DNA of 64,000 bases, from the NCBI RefSeq assembly GCF_965363235.1, contig NC_134843.1, positions 50,401,535 to 50,465,534 of the forward strand, written 5' to 3'. Position numbers and translations under genes: made by a program. Of this stretch, positions 50,020 through 59,846 are shown piece by piece (positions within the stretch are counted from its first letter, which is position 1; each line of letters opens with the position of its first letter). This DNA is from Mytilus galloprovincialis (taxonomy: Eukaryota > Mollusca > Bivalvia > Mytilida > Mytilidae). The notes under the pieces were generated by a model. That model had not been told where the DNA came from and searched no databases. It saw only the letters and a program-made list of their open reading frames with translations.

Positions 50020-50689
50020 TGAGGAAAGGTTAAAAGTATGCTTGAACATGTTTAAACAAATATATCTCATAATTCAATACAGGGTGTGATTTTACTGTTA
50101 TTTTGATTATTTTGTTCACACTTCATAACATAAGCTTTGATAGAACCAGTTATATATAGGGTGACCTCTCTATGATCTACTGCATGGGATGTTCTATGTG
50201 TCTTAAAAGCAATAGATTGGCCATTACTTCCAATACGCACATCATCAGTGACAAATACGTAGAAACAGCTATGGACAAGGTTGATTTGTCTCTATTCTAA
50301 TAACATTTGCCAATAAAAACTATAATCATTTAACACGATATTGTTGTTTTTTTATAAATTTTTAGTCCTTGCGATTGATGTTTTCGAGCTTTTGATTTTG
50401 CCATTTGATCATGTTGATAATTAGGTTTTTTCCTTTTTTTTTTTTTATTTCCCTCAGAAAACGGTAATTTTTTTATTTTACTATTATTTAACACATATAA
50501 AATTGTTACTTTTTTGGAACTGTTACATGATCGTGCAGGAATGATTACAATGATTTAATCATTAGGAGCATGAGACGAGAAAAATTCGACGATGAATGAA
50601 AACGTCAAACATCATTTTTCACAATAATTTTTTCCATTTGGTATTGACTGATAAATAAACTGCGTGCATGATGTATTGTCAATATACAT
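50020..50689. repeat. Segmental duplication, copy II left part
   Basis: Diverged copy of 46,8xx-48,160, with the possible exon (50,090-50,290, minus). It ends at the CAT target site of the CACTA-like element; the remainder continues at 59,847. Confidence 0.6.
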
Positions 50690-51005
50690 CACTACAAACC
50701 ATTAAAGTTTGAAATGGCCTATACCTGTACTCGACTGTACTGATTTTTACTCGACCAGTCTGAATTGGTCTGACTTTTACTTGACATTACTCAACCCCAG
50801 TCTGAACCATACTCGACTATACTGAATCGTACTTGACCCTTATCTTTGCCGTTGAAAATAGTCTGAACTATTACTCGACCAGTCTGAAACAGTCTTAACC
50901 CATTCTTGATCTGTACTCGACCTATTTTCTAGTCTAAACCATACTTAACCAAAGGTCTGAACAATACTCGACCAGTCTGAACCATACTAGCCGAAATAAC
51001 CTCTA
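50690..51005 (+). repeat. Left terminal/subterminal region of the CACTA-like element
   Basis: After the 11 bp TIR come repeated motifs ACTCGACC.GTCTGAACCAT (about 10 degenerate copies between 50,735 and 50,990). They are the reverse complement of the right-end array. Such subterminal motif arrays are transposase-binding regions in plant CACTA elements; that role is inferred here. Confidence 0.8.
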
Positions 51006-51375
51006 CTTTTTTAACTGTTAAAATAAATTTCTTTTTAACTGACATATATAACAACAGCCAACAAAACTTATAAATTGTTTAAATATATCTATTATTATAT
51101 TTAGGATAAAAAAATAATATATTATATATAATTTATATCAAAAAGGGATAAAATTAAATAAGTAAACAAAATTGTTTTTCTGAGTTGTGGTGAAATATAA
51201 AGTATAACCTCTGCTTGGGGCAAACTCATAAATGAGATCACACCTGGTCAGAGGTATTAAATTCTAAATAACATTTATTCAAAATTGCAACATCCTGTTT
51301 AACTTAAAAAACAAGGGCTTTCGAATATACAAGATAATACACGAATTTAAGAAAATAGGGCTGTCTTTTTATCTT
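51006..51375. other. CACTA interior left of the LINE
   Basis: AT-rich sequence between the subterminal array and the LINE tail. No ORF or further repeat was recognised. Confidence 0.5.
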
Positions 51376-51739
51376 CAGGTAAAACAAAAAACAAACAAAC
51401 AAACAAATATTTTATTTGCCAATCACGGCGCCCAAAATGAGCAGAATAATCACAATATAATTTTCAGACATAATGTAAATTAAAAATAGGTTAAACAAAG
51501 TACATAATATGATTGATTTTGATTTAATTGATGGATATAAAATATTAAAGCAAATGAAGTAGGCAATTTGTAATAATAAAAATATATAATATAATATGAC
51601 CAATTGTTTGTTACTCTGGTCCCTTTATTGGACAGCACACCTCATAGAACACTAATAATCTATCAAATATAAAAGAAATAACTAATGTAAATGCATATTT
51701 GATCATACATATCATTTATATATCTTTATATAGAGAAAT

Positions 51740-52105
51740 CTAATTCAAAATTGTATTTCTGTTTATATTTAGAGTCTCTAGTAATTGACAAATTATTATC
51801 AAAATGTTTTTATCTTCATTTCCCATTAGCCAAATAGAAAGAGATTTGTTGTCAAGTTTTGAAATATTTTTATTTTTACTATATATTTTGCTTAGAAAGG
51901 GATTTCTAACATTATCCAAAGTTTTACATGTTAAAAGAAAATGCATCTCATCTTCTATTTCCTCATTACAGAGTTTGCATATTCTATTTTCTAGTTTAAT
52001 ATTAAAGTAACGACCTTTTTCTATTTCAAGTTTGTGAGCTCCAATTCTAAATCTTGTTAACACACATCTTTGAATATATGGTAATTTCAATAAGTAAGGC
52101 TCAAA
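51740..52105 (-). pseudogene. LINE ORF2, C-terminal zinc-knuckle part (third frame)
   Basis: Reads KLPYIQRCVLTRFRIGAHKL and then CKLCNEEIEDEMHFLLTC, the CxxC-x(n)-H-x4-C element found after the reverse transcriptase in many LINEs, then ends at a stop. It continues ORF2: a one-base frame change inside the T/A-rich run at about 52,102-52,112 separates it from the RT frame. A frame reading EPYLL precedes KLPYIQR, consistent with that join. Confidence 0.85.
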
Positions 52106-53990
52106 ATTAAATTTGGTTTAAATAATCGATAAGTTCTAAGTTTATTTCCAGAGGTCTTATTTTGTCTTTTATCATTAAATAATTCTTTCTTCCATATGCT
52201 GCAATACTTTAAATATAATTTCTTTTTTACCATATTTCTAATGTTTATTTTAGATGAGAGCACCTGATACTCTTTTAAATTAAATAATTTCAAGATAGCA
52301 TCAATATTACTAGCCCAACAATTCTTCCCAGCTTTAGATAATGTATTTGAGAGAGAGTATGCATTTGTTAATAAAATATTATTTTTAATATGAATTCTTT
52401 TCCAATATTTAATCATGTTTGTTAAAATATCTATCATTAGAGGATAACGACCTAATTCGCCAAATATGGCTAAATTTGTTGCGTGTTTATTCACTCCTGA
52501 TGAAAAGCTGCAGAATTTTAGATGCACTTTTTCATTTTTTAGATCTTTACACAATCTATAGAAATAATTTAGTTCTGTGTCATTATTTAACTTTTTTGAA
52601 TTAAAACAACCCCATATTTCTAAACCATATAATAATACAGGTTTCACTGTGTGATCAAAAATGTGCATTAGAGTGGAGATATTAGGTTTATAATTAGTAA
52701 AATATTTTGTATATTTAAAGAAAGCTTTTAAGCCTTTTTTATATAACATGTTTTTGGCTTCTGAAAAGCTGCCAGATGCACTAAAAGTTACGCCAAGATA
52801 AGTATAATGTTGGGTACTTTGGATAAACGTGTCTTTATATGAAAGCTGTGCATCTTTAATACGGCAAGATGTATTAAAAACTACAGACTTGTTTTTTTTT
52901 AAATTAACTTCTAACCCCCAATTTTGACAATAGATTTCCAGCTTATTTAATGCATTCTGTAAGCCTTTTTTAGATTCAGAAAGCAGTACAAGATCGTCAG
53001 CATAAAGAAGACAATTTAATGAAACATTTGATAGCAATACTGGGTCACATGTTTCGTCTAATAAAGATTTAAAATCATTTATAAATATTTTAAAGAGACT
53101 TTGGCTAAGATGATCTCCTTGTCTTACTCCAATATATGATCTAAAGTCTGAAGTTAACATGTTTCGTGTTTTTATACATAGTATGTTATTAGAATACATA
53201 CTTTTGATTATATTATAAAAATGAGTTCCTACTCCAATTTTACTAAGTTTATAAAACAGTCCTGTATGATTAACCGTATCAAAAGCTCTTCTAAAGTCAA
53301 CAAAACATGTGTATAATGGTTTCGAACCTTTTTGTGTGTGTTTATCTATTAGAGTTTTTAAGACAAAAAGATGATCACTAGTCATTTTACCTTTAGAGAA
53401 ACCAAGTTGTTCTTGGGATATAATGCCATGCTTTTCTAAATATTTTTCTAGTCTATTATTTAATATTCTAGTAAACAACTTTCCAATATTACTAATTATT
53501 GCGATTCCCCTGTAATTACTAGGTTCTGATGTGTCACCTGACTTATGTATAGGAGTTAAAAAAAAACACCAAATTTGAGGAAAAATTCCACAAGTCAGGA
53601 CATTATTAAATATTTTCAAAAGGGGTTGAGAAAAATGTAGAAAACCATATTTTAACATTTCATTTGACATTTGGTCAAATCCGCAGGCTTTTTTATTTTT
53701 TAAAGATTTCAGTGCATCAAGAACATCTTTTTCAGAAATTTTAAAATCTAGCTCATTAAATTGCTTACATTTCTCTTCTTCAGTTAACAATTTATTTAGA
53801 TCCTGGTTATTTATATTTTTAGCAGTATTTAATTCCCTAAAATAGTTCAACAATTCTTCGGCTGATATATTGTCTTGCGATTGTGCTCTAGAATCTCCAC
53901 CATCACTTAAAAATTTATTCAGAAATTTCCAGTAAGCTTTTGGATTGTTATCTTTTAAAGTATCAAGCTGATTTACTAAATTTTGTCTAA
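52087..53990 (-). pseudogene. LINE ORF2, reverse-transcriptase part (second frame)
   Basis: The long open frame (588 residues from 53,853) contains the RT domain: SLKNKKACGFDQMSNEMLK, YRGIAIISNIGKLFTRIL, CFVDFRRAFDTV (catalytic Asp), GVRQGDHLSQSLFKIFIND and LLYADDLVLL (the YADD catalytic box, about residues 284-287). The frame is already open upstream to about 53,990, including FRQNLVNQLDTLKDNNPKAYW, so its upstream junction is the frame shift at the A7 run. It ends at a premature stop at 52,087 caused by a second shift. RT copies LINE RNA onto the nicked target; this copy cannot make intact ORF2. Confidence 0.92.
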
Positions 53991-55273
53991 AGAGACGTAT
54001 TGTGTTTTTTTCTAGATTTTCTATAATGCTTCAAAGCACTAAAATAAGATGATCTAATATATGGATCCTTATTATATTTTTTAAATAAATTTTCTTTATC
54101 AATAAGATGCTTTTTTAGGACTGATAAAGATAGATTTTCCCAATTAGGTTTTTTCTTTTTCTTGTTAGATTTTTTTAAACTATGATGTTTCCTTCTTAGA
54201 CTTTTGTTTGCCACATCATAAATTACCTGATTAAAGTTATTAATTAAAGAATTGATTCCTGATTCTGTTTGATCAACATGTAATTTCATGAAATTGGACA
54301 GATCATTCTGAATTTCTGATGAAGACAACACATTTTGGAATTCCACAGAAGATTTATCTGTCCATATGTATGAAGGCGGAAGAGGTTGAAGAGGACAACC
54401 ACCATGTTTACAATCATTTTCTACAGAGTATTTTACATTTAACATCATAGATATTTGACAATGGTCAGACATTGTTCCAATAAAATCATGCACATGAAAA
54501 AAATAAATGTCTTTTACTAAATATTCAGATACAATAAAATAATCTATGACGCTACTACCATTAGGTTGATGTGAGGTGTACTGTCCAAAAGTATCTCCAA
54601 ATGTTCTACCATTTAGAATTCTTAATTTATCTTGAATACATAAATCAATTGAATATTTCCCCCTTTGAGAAAGTATATGATCTTGACTACTTCTAGAGGG
54701 TAAATCTGAATCAGGGCTGTATGAATTAAAAAGGGGTGTGTGATTTGAACTATCGCCCTGAATAAGGTCAGGTTCATCTCCAGTCCTGGCGTTAAAATCC
54801 CCTGCCAATATAATATCCCCATCTTTTGAGTGTTTAGAAATATCTTTCTCAATTAGTGAAAGAATGTCAGCATCTAATTGGCAACTATAAGTTGATTCCG
54901 CTGGTGGGTCATATAGGAAACATATATAAATATGTCTTGATATTCCAAAAAAAGATTTATCTAATTTTAACCAGATGTAATCACTGGTTTCATGTTCAAG
55001 AAATTTCACCCCTTTTCGAATATCTTTTTTTATATAAATAGATAATCCTCCAGATCGCTTTCTACTTCTTGGAGATCTAGGCCTTATTAAGTTAATCACG
55101 TCAAATTCAGGTACTTCGAGGCAATTTTGCAAATCACAATGAGTTTCCATTAGACAGAATATATCCTTATCAGAGACCAGACTAACAAACTCAGAGTCTT
55201 CAAATTTAATAAAATCTTTTGATTTATACCCATTGATATTCCAACTAGCAATATGAAGTGATGTTTTTTCCAT
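53987..55273 (-). pseudogene. LINE ORF2, APE-type endonuclease part (first frame)
   Basis: Starts at an ATG at 55,273. The apurinic-type endonuclease domain shows all key blocks: WNINGY (N12), METH (E43), GDFNARTGD (D159, N161), SVIDYFIVS and SDH (269-271). This domain nicks target DNA to prime reverse transcription. The frame ends prematurely after KSRKKHNTSL because of one extra base in an A7 run (plus-strand T7, 54,005-54,011). One base fewer would join it to the RT frame. The 428-residue piece is otherwise intact. Confidence 0.92.
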
Positions 55274-56373
55274 TTAATCTTTCTTATACTTAAATATTTG
55301 TTTTACCAAAACAAGAGAATTAGTTAGTAGATTAGAGCTGTAATTATTTTTTTGTTGAAAATTTAAAGCCAATGCAATATAGTGTACATATTAAAATGAG
55401 ATAACAAAAAAATAATTGTAAAATCTGCATTTTATTTTGTTAATGAATAAATGAAAGATTGATTTCTTAATTAGAAAATTTCTTTTTCTTTCTTTTCTAT
55501 CATGTCTATATTTCTTTTGTTTACCAGTTAAATATCTAGAATGGAAATCACCACTGAATTTATCTTTATATAAACATGATACACATGCTATTGAAATAAA
55601 ATAAAGGAATGTCTAACAATACAAACTTTTCTATAACCTCAATAAAAACCATTAGTAAAGACTATAGCTGTACTACATGTACAGATTCACATATATTTAT
55701 ATATATATATAAATTCAAGCAATCTTACTATTGGTACATGTATTAGTATTCTTATTTGTACATGTATATAAAATAAGTGTAGGCTGAAGGAGTACTTCAC
55801 CATTGAATATATATATACCTGGCAAGTATGTCATTTTAACATAAAGTGTAAAGGTAGTACTTAATGATAAACATACCTATGAAAACACTTTTGAAGTTTG
55901 TGAAATTAAAACTAGAGTACAATTTATCAAGTGCAGGTCAACAATGAAATATTTACTTTAAAAATGAACTGTTCCTTTCTTTTTCCTACTTGTTTAATGG
56001 ATTGATGTTCATCATACTGATTTACTTCTTTCTGTTTTTGTTCTTTCTTTACTAGCACAAATTTTGAATAAAATAATAATAATTTGCAGATTTAACGAAT
56101 TGCAACTTAATATTAATTAAAGTATGTCACCATTAATTTTCTTTTTAAAAAGTTTCATACAAAAATGTACATGTTGTATTACATTTTAAGCATTACTTGA
56201 CAAAAACAAAAATAAAAAGGATAAGGCCACTAGCCTGCATATAGAAAAATTTAAAAAAAATAAAATTGAACATTAATGTAATTCTTTATAACTGCACAAA
56301 TGCTATGAAATCTAGCTACAAATTCAATGTACACTTTATTCGCATCACATCCTTCATGTATTGTTATTATATC
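55274..56373. other. 1.1 kb spacer between LINE ORF1 and ORF2
   Basis: AT-rich, with no open frame of note on either strand and a short (TA)-rich run at about 55,699-55,711. In most CR1-like elements the two ORFs lie close together or overlap, so the length is unusual. It may be an inter-ORF leader or contain an unrecognised insertion. Confidence 0.5.
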
Positions 56374-58008
56374 TTAGTAGCCACGTCTTCCTCTGGTGTT
56401 AAATTGGCGAGTTGAACCATAATTATCGTACGGATTTCTGTAACCACCATTTCCACCATAAAACTCATTTTCGTTATTATTTTGAGAATTATATCGAGAG
56501 TATTGTCTGTTTTGATCTGAGTATTGTCTGTTTGGATCTGAGTACTGTCTGTGTTGATCCGAGTACTGTCCGCTTTGATCTGAGTATTGTCTGTTTTGAT
56601 CCGAGTACTGTCCGTTTTGATCTGGGTATTGTCTGTTTTGATCTGAGTATTGTCTGTTTTGATCCGAGTATTGTCTGTTTGTGTCTGAGTACTTTCTGTT
56701 TTGATCTGAGTACTCTCTGGTTGCATCTGAGTACTCTCTGTTTTGATCAGAGTACCTTGAATTGTACTGACGAGTTCTATCCCTTACATGACTTTCATAT
56801 TTCTTTTTGAAGGGATTTGGAATGCATAAGGCTTCTTGCACTGATGATTTGATGTTTGCAACAAGCACTTTTGTACCTTGTGTCGAAAGGTGAATTTTGT
56901 CGGAGGATATACATTTTTTGATAGCATTTCCTCCAATACCTATGCAAGCGTTGTCACATACTGAAATCAATTCATTTGCAATGTATTTATGCCTTAAATT
57001 AATATTACACTCCTGAAGCCTCTTGTTCATCAAACTGTAGTCACCTCTAGGTATTGCATCTGAGATGATGATGGGAATTTTATGCCATTTATCATGAATA
57101 AATGTGATGAACTTTTCTACAATATCTAAACATTTTGTTGATGAGTTTTCCTTGATATCATTAGTGAAAAGATGTACAACCAGACAATCAACAGGGCCTT
57201 CTATTTCCTGTAAGATATGTGTTGCCTCTTGAAATGAGAACGCTATGTACTTTTCTGTGTCATAGTCATAAATAAAGTCCTTTTCTCTTATTGGCTTGAA
57301 GTGTGAATTTCCTATTAACACTAATTTACCTTTTAGTGCATTACCATAGTAAGAATTAACATTCATATTTTCATTTGCATCATGTGATTTCTCTTCAAGT
57401 GCATTAAATCTATTTGATGATGAGACTGTGTGATAAGTAAGATCATGAGCTTGTGTATTATTTGTTTTTGTGGTATCTGTATCTAGTTTAACAATAGTTT
57501 GACATTGTACGTCCTGTGAAGGTTGCCTTTGAATTTTCACAGATTGAGATTCATTTAGAACAGTAAATGATTGGTCTAAATCACCCATGGCAGTAATCAT
57601 CTTCTTATTTTGTTGATTTAATGTATTTATTACACCTTGAATTGATGTGTTTGTTTTTTTGAGATCATCTAATTGTTTTCGAAGAGGATTTAATTCTGCA
57701 TCATTTTTACATCTTTCTAAAAGCTCAGATTTTTCTGCGCTTAGCTTAGTTACCTTATCATGAAGATAACTGTGCTTTTGTCTTTCATCGTTTAATTCTG
57801 TCTTGAGGTTGTCAATATCTTTTTCAAGATAAAGCTTATGTGTTTCTGTTACAGCAGCTACAAGATTTGTTTCCAGTTTTTGAAGCCAAATTTTAGTATC
57901 TTTTTCAGTTAAAGTTGTGTTTGCACTACATGTACTTGTCTCAGTTGACTTATCCTGAGTGGCGTGAAGTGATGCATGTGTGGTTTCTTCAGTATTGAAA
58001 TCCAACAC
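56374..58008 (-). pseudogene. LINE ORF1, coiled-coil, SGNH esterase and heptad-repeat part
   Basis: 544 residues; the frame is open upstream past its GTG start, so it probably continues the PHD frame. A coiled coil lies at about 38-148. An SGNH-type esterase domain spans about 228-395, with GNSH (233-236, catalytic Ser block), FTND (281-284, block III-like) and DKIH (370-373, Asp and His). From 419 to about 505 there are 12 heptads of YSDQNRQ type, then a Gly/Arg/Tyr-rich end (YGGNGGYRNPYDNYG, RGRRGY). In CR1-group elements ORF1 esterase domains are known, with unclear function. The tail resembles low-complexity RNA-binding tails (inference). Confidence 0.88.
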
Positions 58009-58678
58009 TGACTGATGTTGGTTTTGTTGGTTCTTTCATGTCTATAGAATCTGACCATTTGGACAAAAATTCACCAGGCACTAAACTACAACTTGCACAA
58101 GAATATTTGCGTTTGGAGTTGATTAAAGTGTAGAGTTGATATGAGGGAAGTTTAGTACATAAGTAATGTGTCCACCTATGACAGTCGCTGCAGCAAATCA
58201 TGTTATCACCATTATTATTCTTGCAGTGTTTGGTGCACCCAGTATTGTTGTTTAAATCATGATCAGAATTGTTTTGTCGGATATCATCTGTTTCATTTGA
58301 ATGAATTATCTCATTCTCATTATTCATGTTATTAACTAATTTGGGAACTTCGGTTTGTTCGGTTTCACTATCAGAATTTTCAACGTACGGTGTTAATGAT
58401 TTCAAAGATTCATAATTACATGTACCTGACTGACCTGAACAATCATGGCCGTAATGTACAGGGCGGTGTGCCCTATCCTCAATGTCAAATACAGGAATAG
58501 CACTGCACGATGAGAAATAATTCCCAGCAAAGAGGAATAATATGGCTTGATCAATGCCTGAGAATCCCTTGTATACTGCGTTTTTGAATTTATTTATTGT
58601 TAACTCACATGAGCTCCAGTCTTTGTAAATGCCAGGTTTTCTCCCTTTAGCCACACTGTAAAAGTTTTTTTGTACCAT
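57989..58678 (-). pseudogene. LINE ORF1, N-terminal part: RNase H1-type hybrid-binding domain and PHD finger
   Basis: Starts at the ATG at 58,678 (a longer frame to 58,696 begins with TTG). Residues 4-48 (FYSVAKGRKPGIYKDWSSCE, then FKNAVYKGFSG...AILFL) match the RNase H1 N-terminal / caulimovirus viroplasmin domain, which binds RNA-DNA hybrids. Residues about 148-198 form a PHD-like zinc finger (CTKHC, CCSDCHRWTHYLC, YSCASC). The frame stops after SVSVGFQY, overlapping the next frame by 20 bases. A one-base shift near 58,000-58,010 would fuse it to the coiled-coil/esterase frame. Together they make a probable ORF1 of about 770 residues. Confidence 0.85.
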
Positions 58679-59020
58679 TTCATATGTTGTATGCAAATTG
58701 TTTATCTTTATTTATATAAATTTATGTAGGGTTAATTCTTTAAAACGGTTGGCAAATTGTCCAAGGTCAGCTAATCGAGAATGGGCAACACGTGTGTTTG
58801 TTTACGACTGACCGGAAGTATGACCACGTTCTACAAAATGTACTTTCTTTCACAGTTATATCAGTTGTACGTGTTTCCAGTTGACTAATTGATAATATTT
58901 GTATATATATGTTGTCAAATAAACCTGTTTCTTTGGCTATTTCGTTAATTACAGCTCTAAACTACTATCTTTCTCTCTAGTGGAAAATTGTTACCGCCAT
59001 GTTATTCAAGGGGAGGTCAA

Positions 59021-59540
59021 CCAACTCCCACATGTACTGAGGCAATTAGACCATATTAAAGTGCTTAATGAATGACATGTCTTTAATTTGACAAAAAATA
59101 CTTAAATCAGTTGAAATAAATTTTGACTGTTACTTTGGAACACATTTCCTTTTTTAAAAAGGTTATCAAGGATCGCTATGGAAATTCTATTATCATGATT
59201 ATATTAAATTCTTGGTTTGATAAAATTAAACAATTGAGGTCTCATTTTTTTAAATTTATTAAGTTGTTTTATATATTATTTTATATAAATATTAATAAAA
59301 AAAAAACATTCACTGCATTAACTAAAGTCAACTGACAGTTGAACATAAATCTATACTAGGCTTAAGTTAATTAATGGTGAAAATAGTCCGGTTAGTATAA
59401 AATACTTCCGAAATATTCATAAAATTTTGTGAAATTTTAATTTCAATACTATATTGAATACATTTTTAATATCAAGTTGTTGTTCAAATTTCATTTTTAT
59501 TAGAAATATTTCCTAAATTGATAAAATTCAGTTGATAGAT
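59021..59540. other. CACTA interior right of the LINE, possibly LINE 5' edge
   Basis: AT-rich. The LINE 5' end lies somewhere in 58,700-59,050, and the rest is element interior. The open frame at 59,123-59,335 shows no domain. Confidence 0.4.
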
Positions 59541-59846
59541 ACAAAGAATAGATCTAGGTTTGGTTGAGACTTGGTCGGGTATGGTTCAGATTAGGTCGAG
59601 TATGGTTCAGACTAGGTCGAGTACGGTTCAGACTAGGTCGAGTATGGTTCAGACTAGGTCGAGCATGGTTCAGACTCGTATAAAATGGTTAAGAACTGGT
59701 CAAGTACAAATTCAGACTGTTAAGTATGGTTCAGACTACAGTCGAGTATTATCAAGTAATTTCAGACCAATTCAGACTGGTCGAGTAAAAGTCAGTACAG
59801 TCCAGTACAGATATAGGCGATTTCAGACTTTTACTGGTTTGTAGTG
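59541..59846 (-). repeat. Right terminal/subterminal region of the CACTA-like element
   Basis: Tandem units of ATGGTTCAGACTAGGTCGAGT (about 20-21 bp) between 59,580 and 59,700, then looser copies (CAGACTGGTCGAGTAAAAGT) to the terminal GGTTTGTAGTG. It is inverted relative to the left array. The open frame at 59,560-59,844 is repeat-derived. Confidence 0.85.

Larger units (their letters stand above)
51376..59020 (-). mobile_element. Near full-length CR1-like non-LTR retrotransposon (LINE), nested in the CACTA element
   Basis: Minus strand, 5' to 3': a 5' leader (end not sharply defined, about 58.7-59.0 kb), ORF1 (58,678 to 56,374, split by one frame shift), a ~1.1 kb spacer, ORF2 (55,273 to 51,740, two frame shifts), and a 3' UTR. 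The 3' end is AATAAAATATT followed by TTTG-type repeats (plus-strand CAAACAAACAAACAAA at about 51,389-51,406) rather than poly(A), as in CR1/L2-type LINEs. PHD and esterase domains in ORF1 are also known for the CR1 group. No target-site duplication was identified. Confidence 0.85.
50690..59846. mobile_element. CACTA-like (CMC/EnSpm type) DNA transposon, 9,157 bp, carrying a nested LINE
   Basis: The left end CACTACAAACC and right end GGTTTGTAGTG are perfect 11 bp terminal inverted repeats. Flanking CAT at 50,687-50,689 and 59,847-59,849 is the 3 bp target duplication expected of CACTA elements. Next to each end lie ~300 bp subterminal arrays of a ~20 bp motif in opposite orientation. A paralogous empty site exists near 48,150. 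No CACTA transposase is seen inside, so this copy is non-autonomous. The interior is mostly a CR1-like LINE on the minus strand. Confidence 0.85.

Noticed and set aside
56367..56810. Additional frames with TDNTQIKTD and FDLSIVC repeats on both strands
   Set aside because: They are alternative frames of the 21 bp heptad-coding repeat; the YSDQNRQ frame is continuous with the coiled coil and esterase.
59560..59844. 94-residue frame with MVQTRSS repeats
   Set aside because: Derived from the CACTA subterminal 20 bp repeat; no independent coding support.
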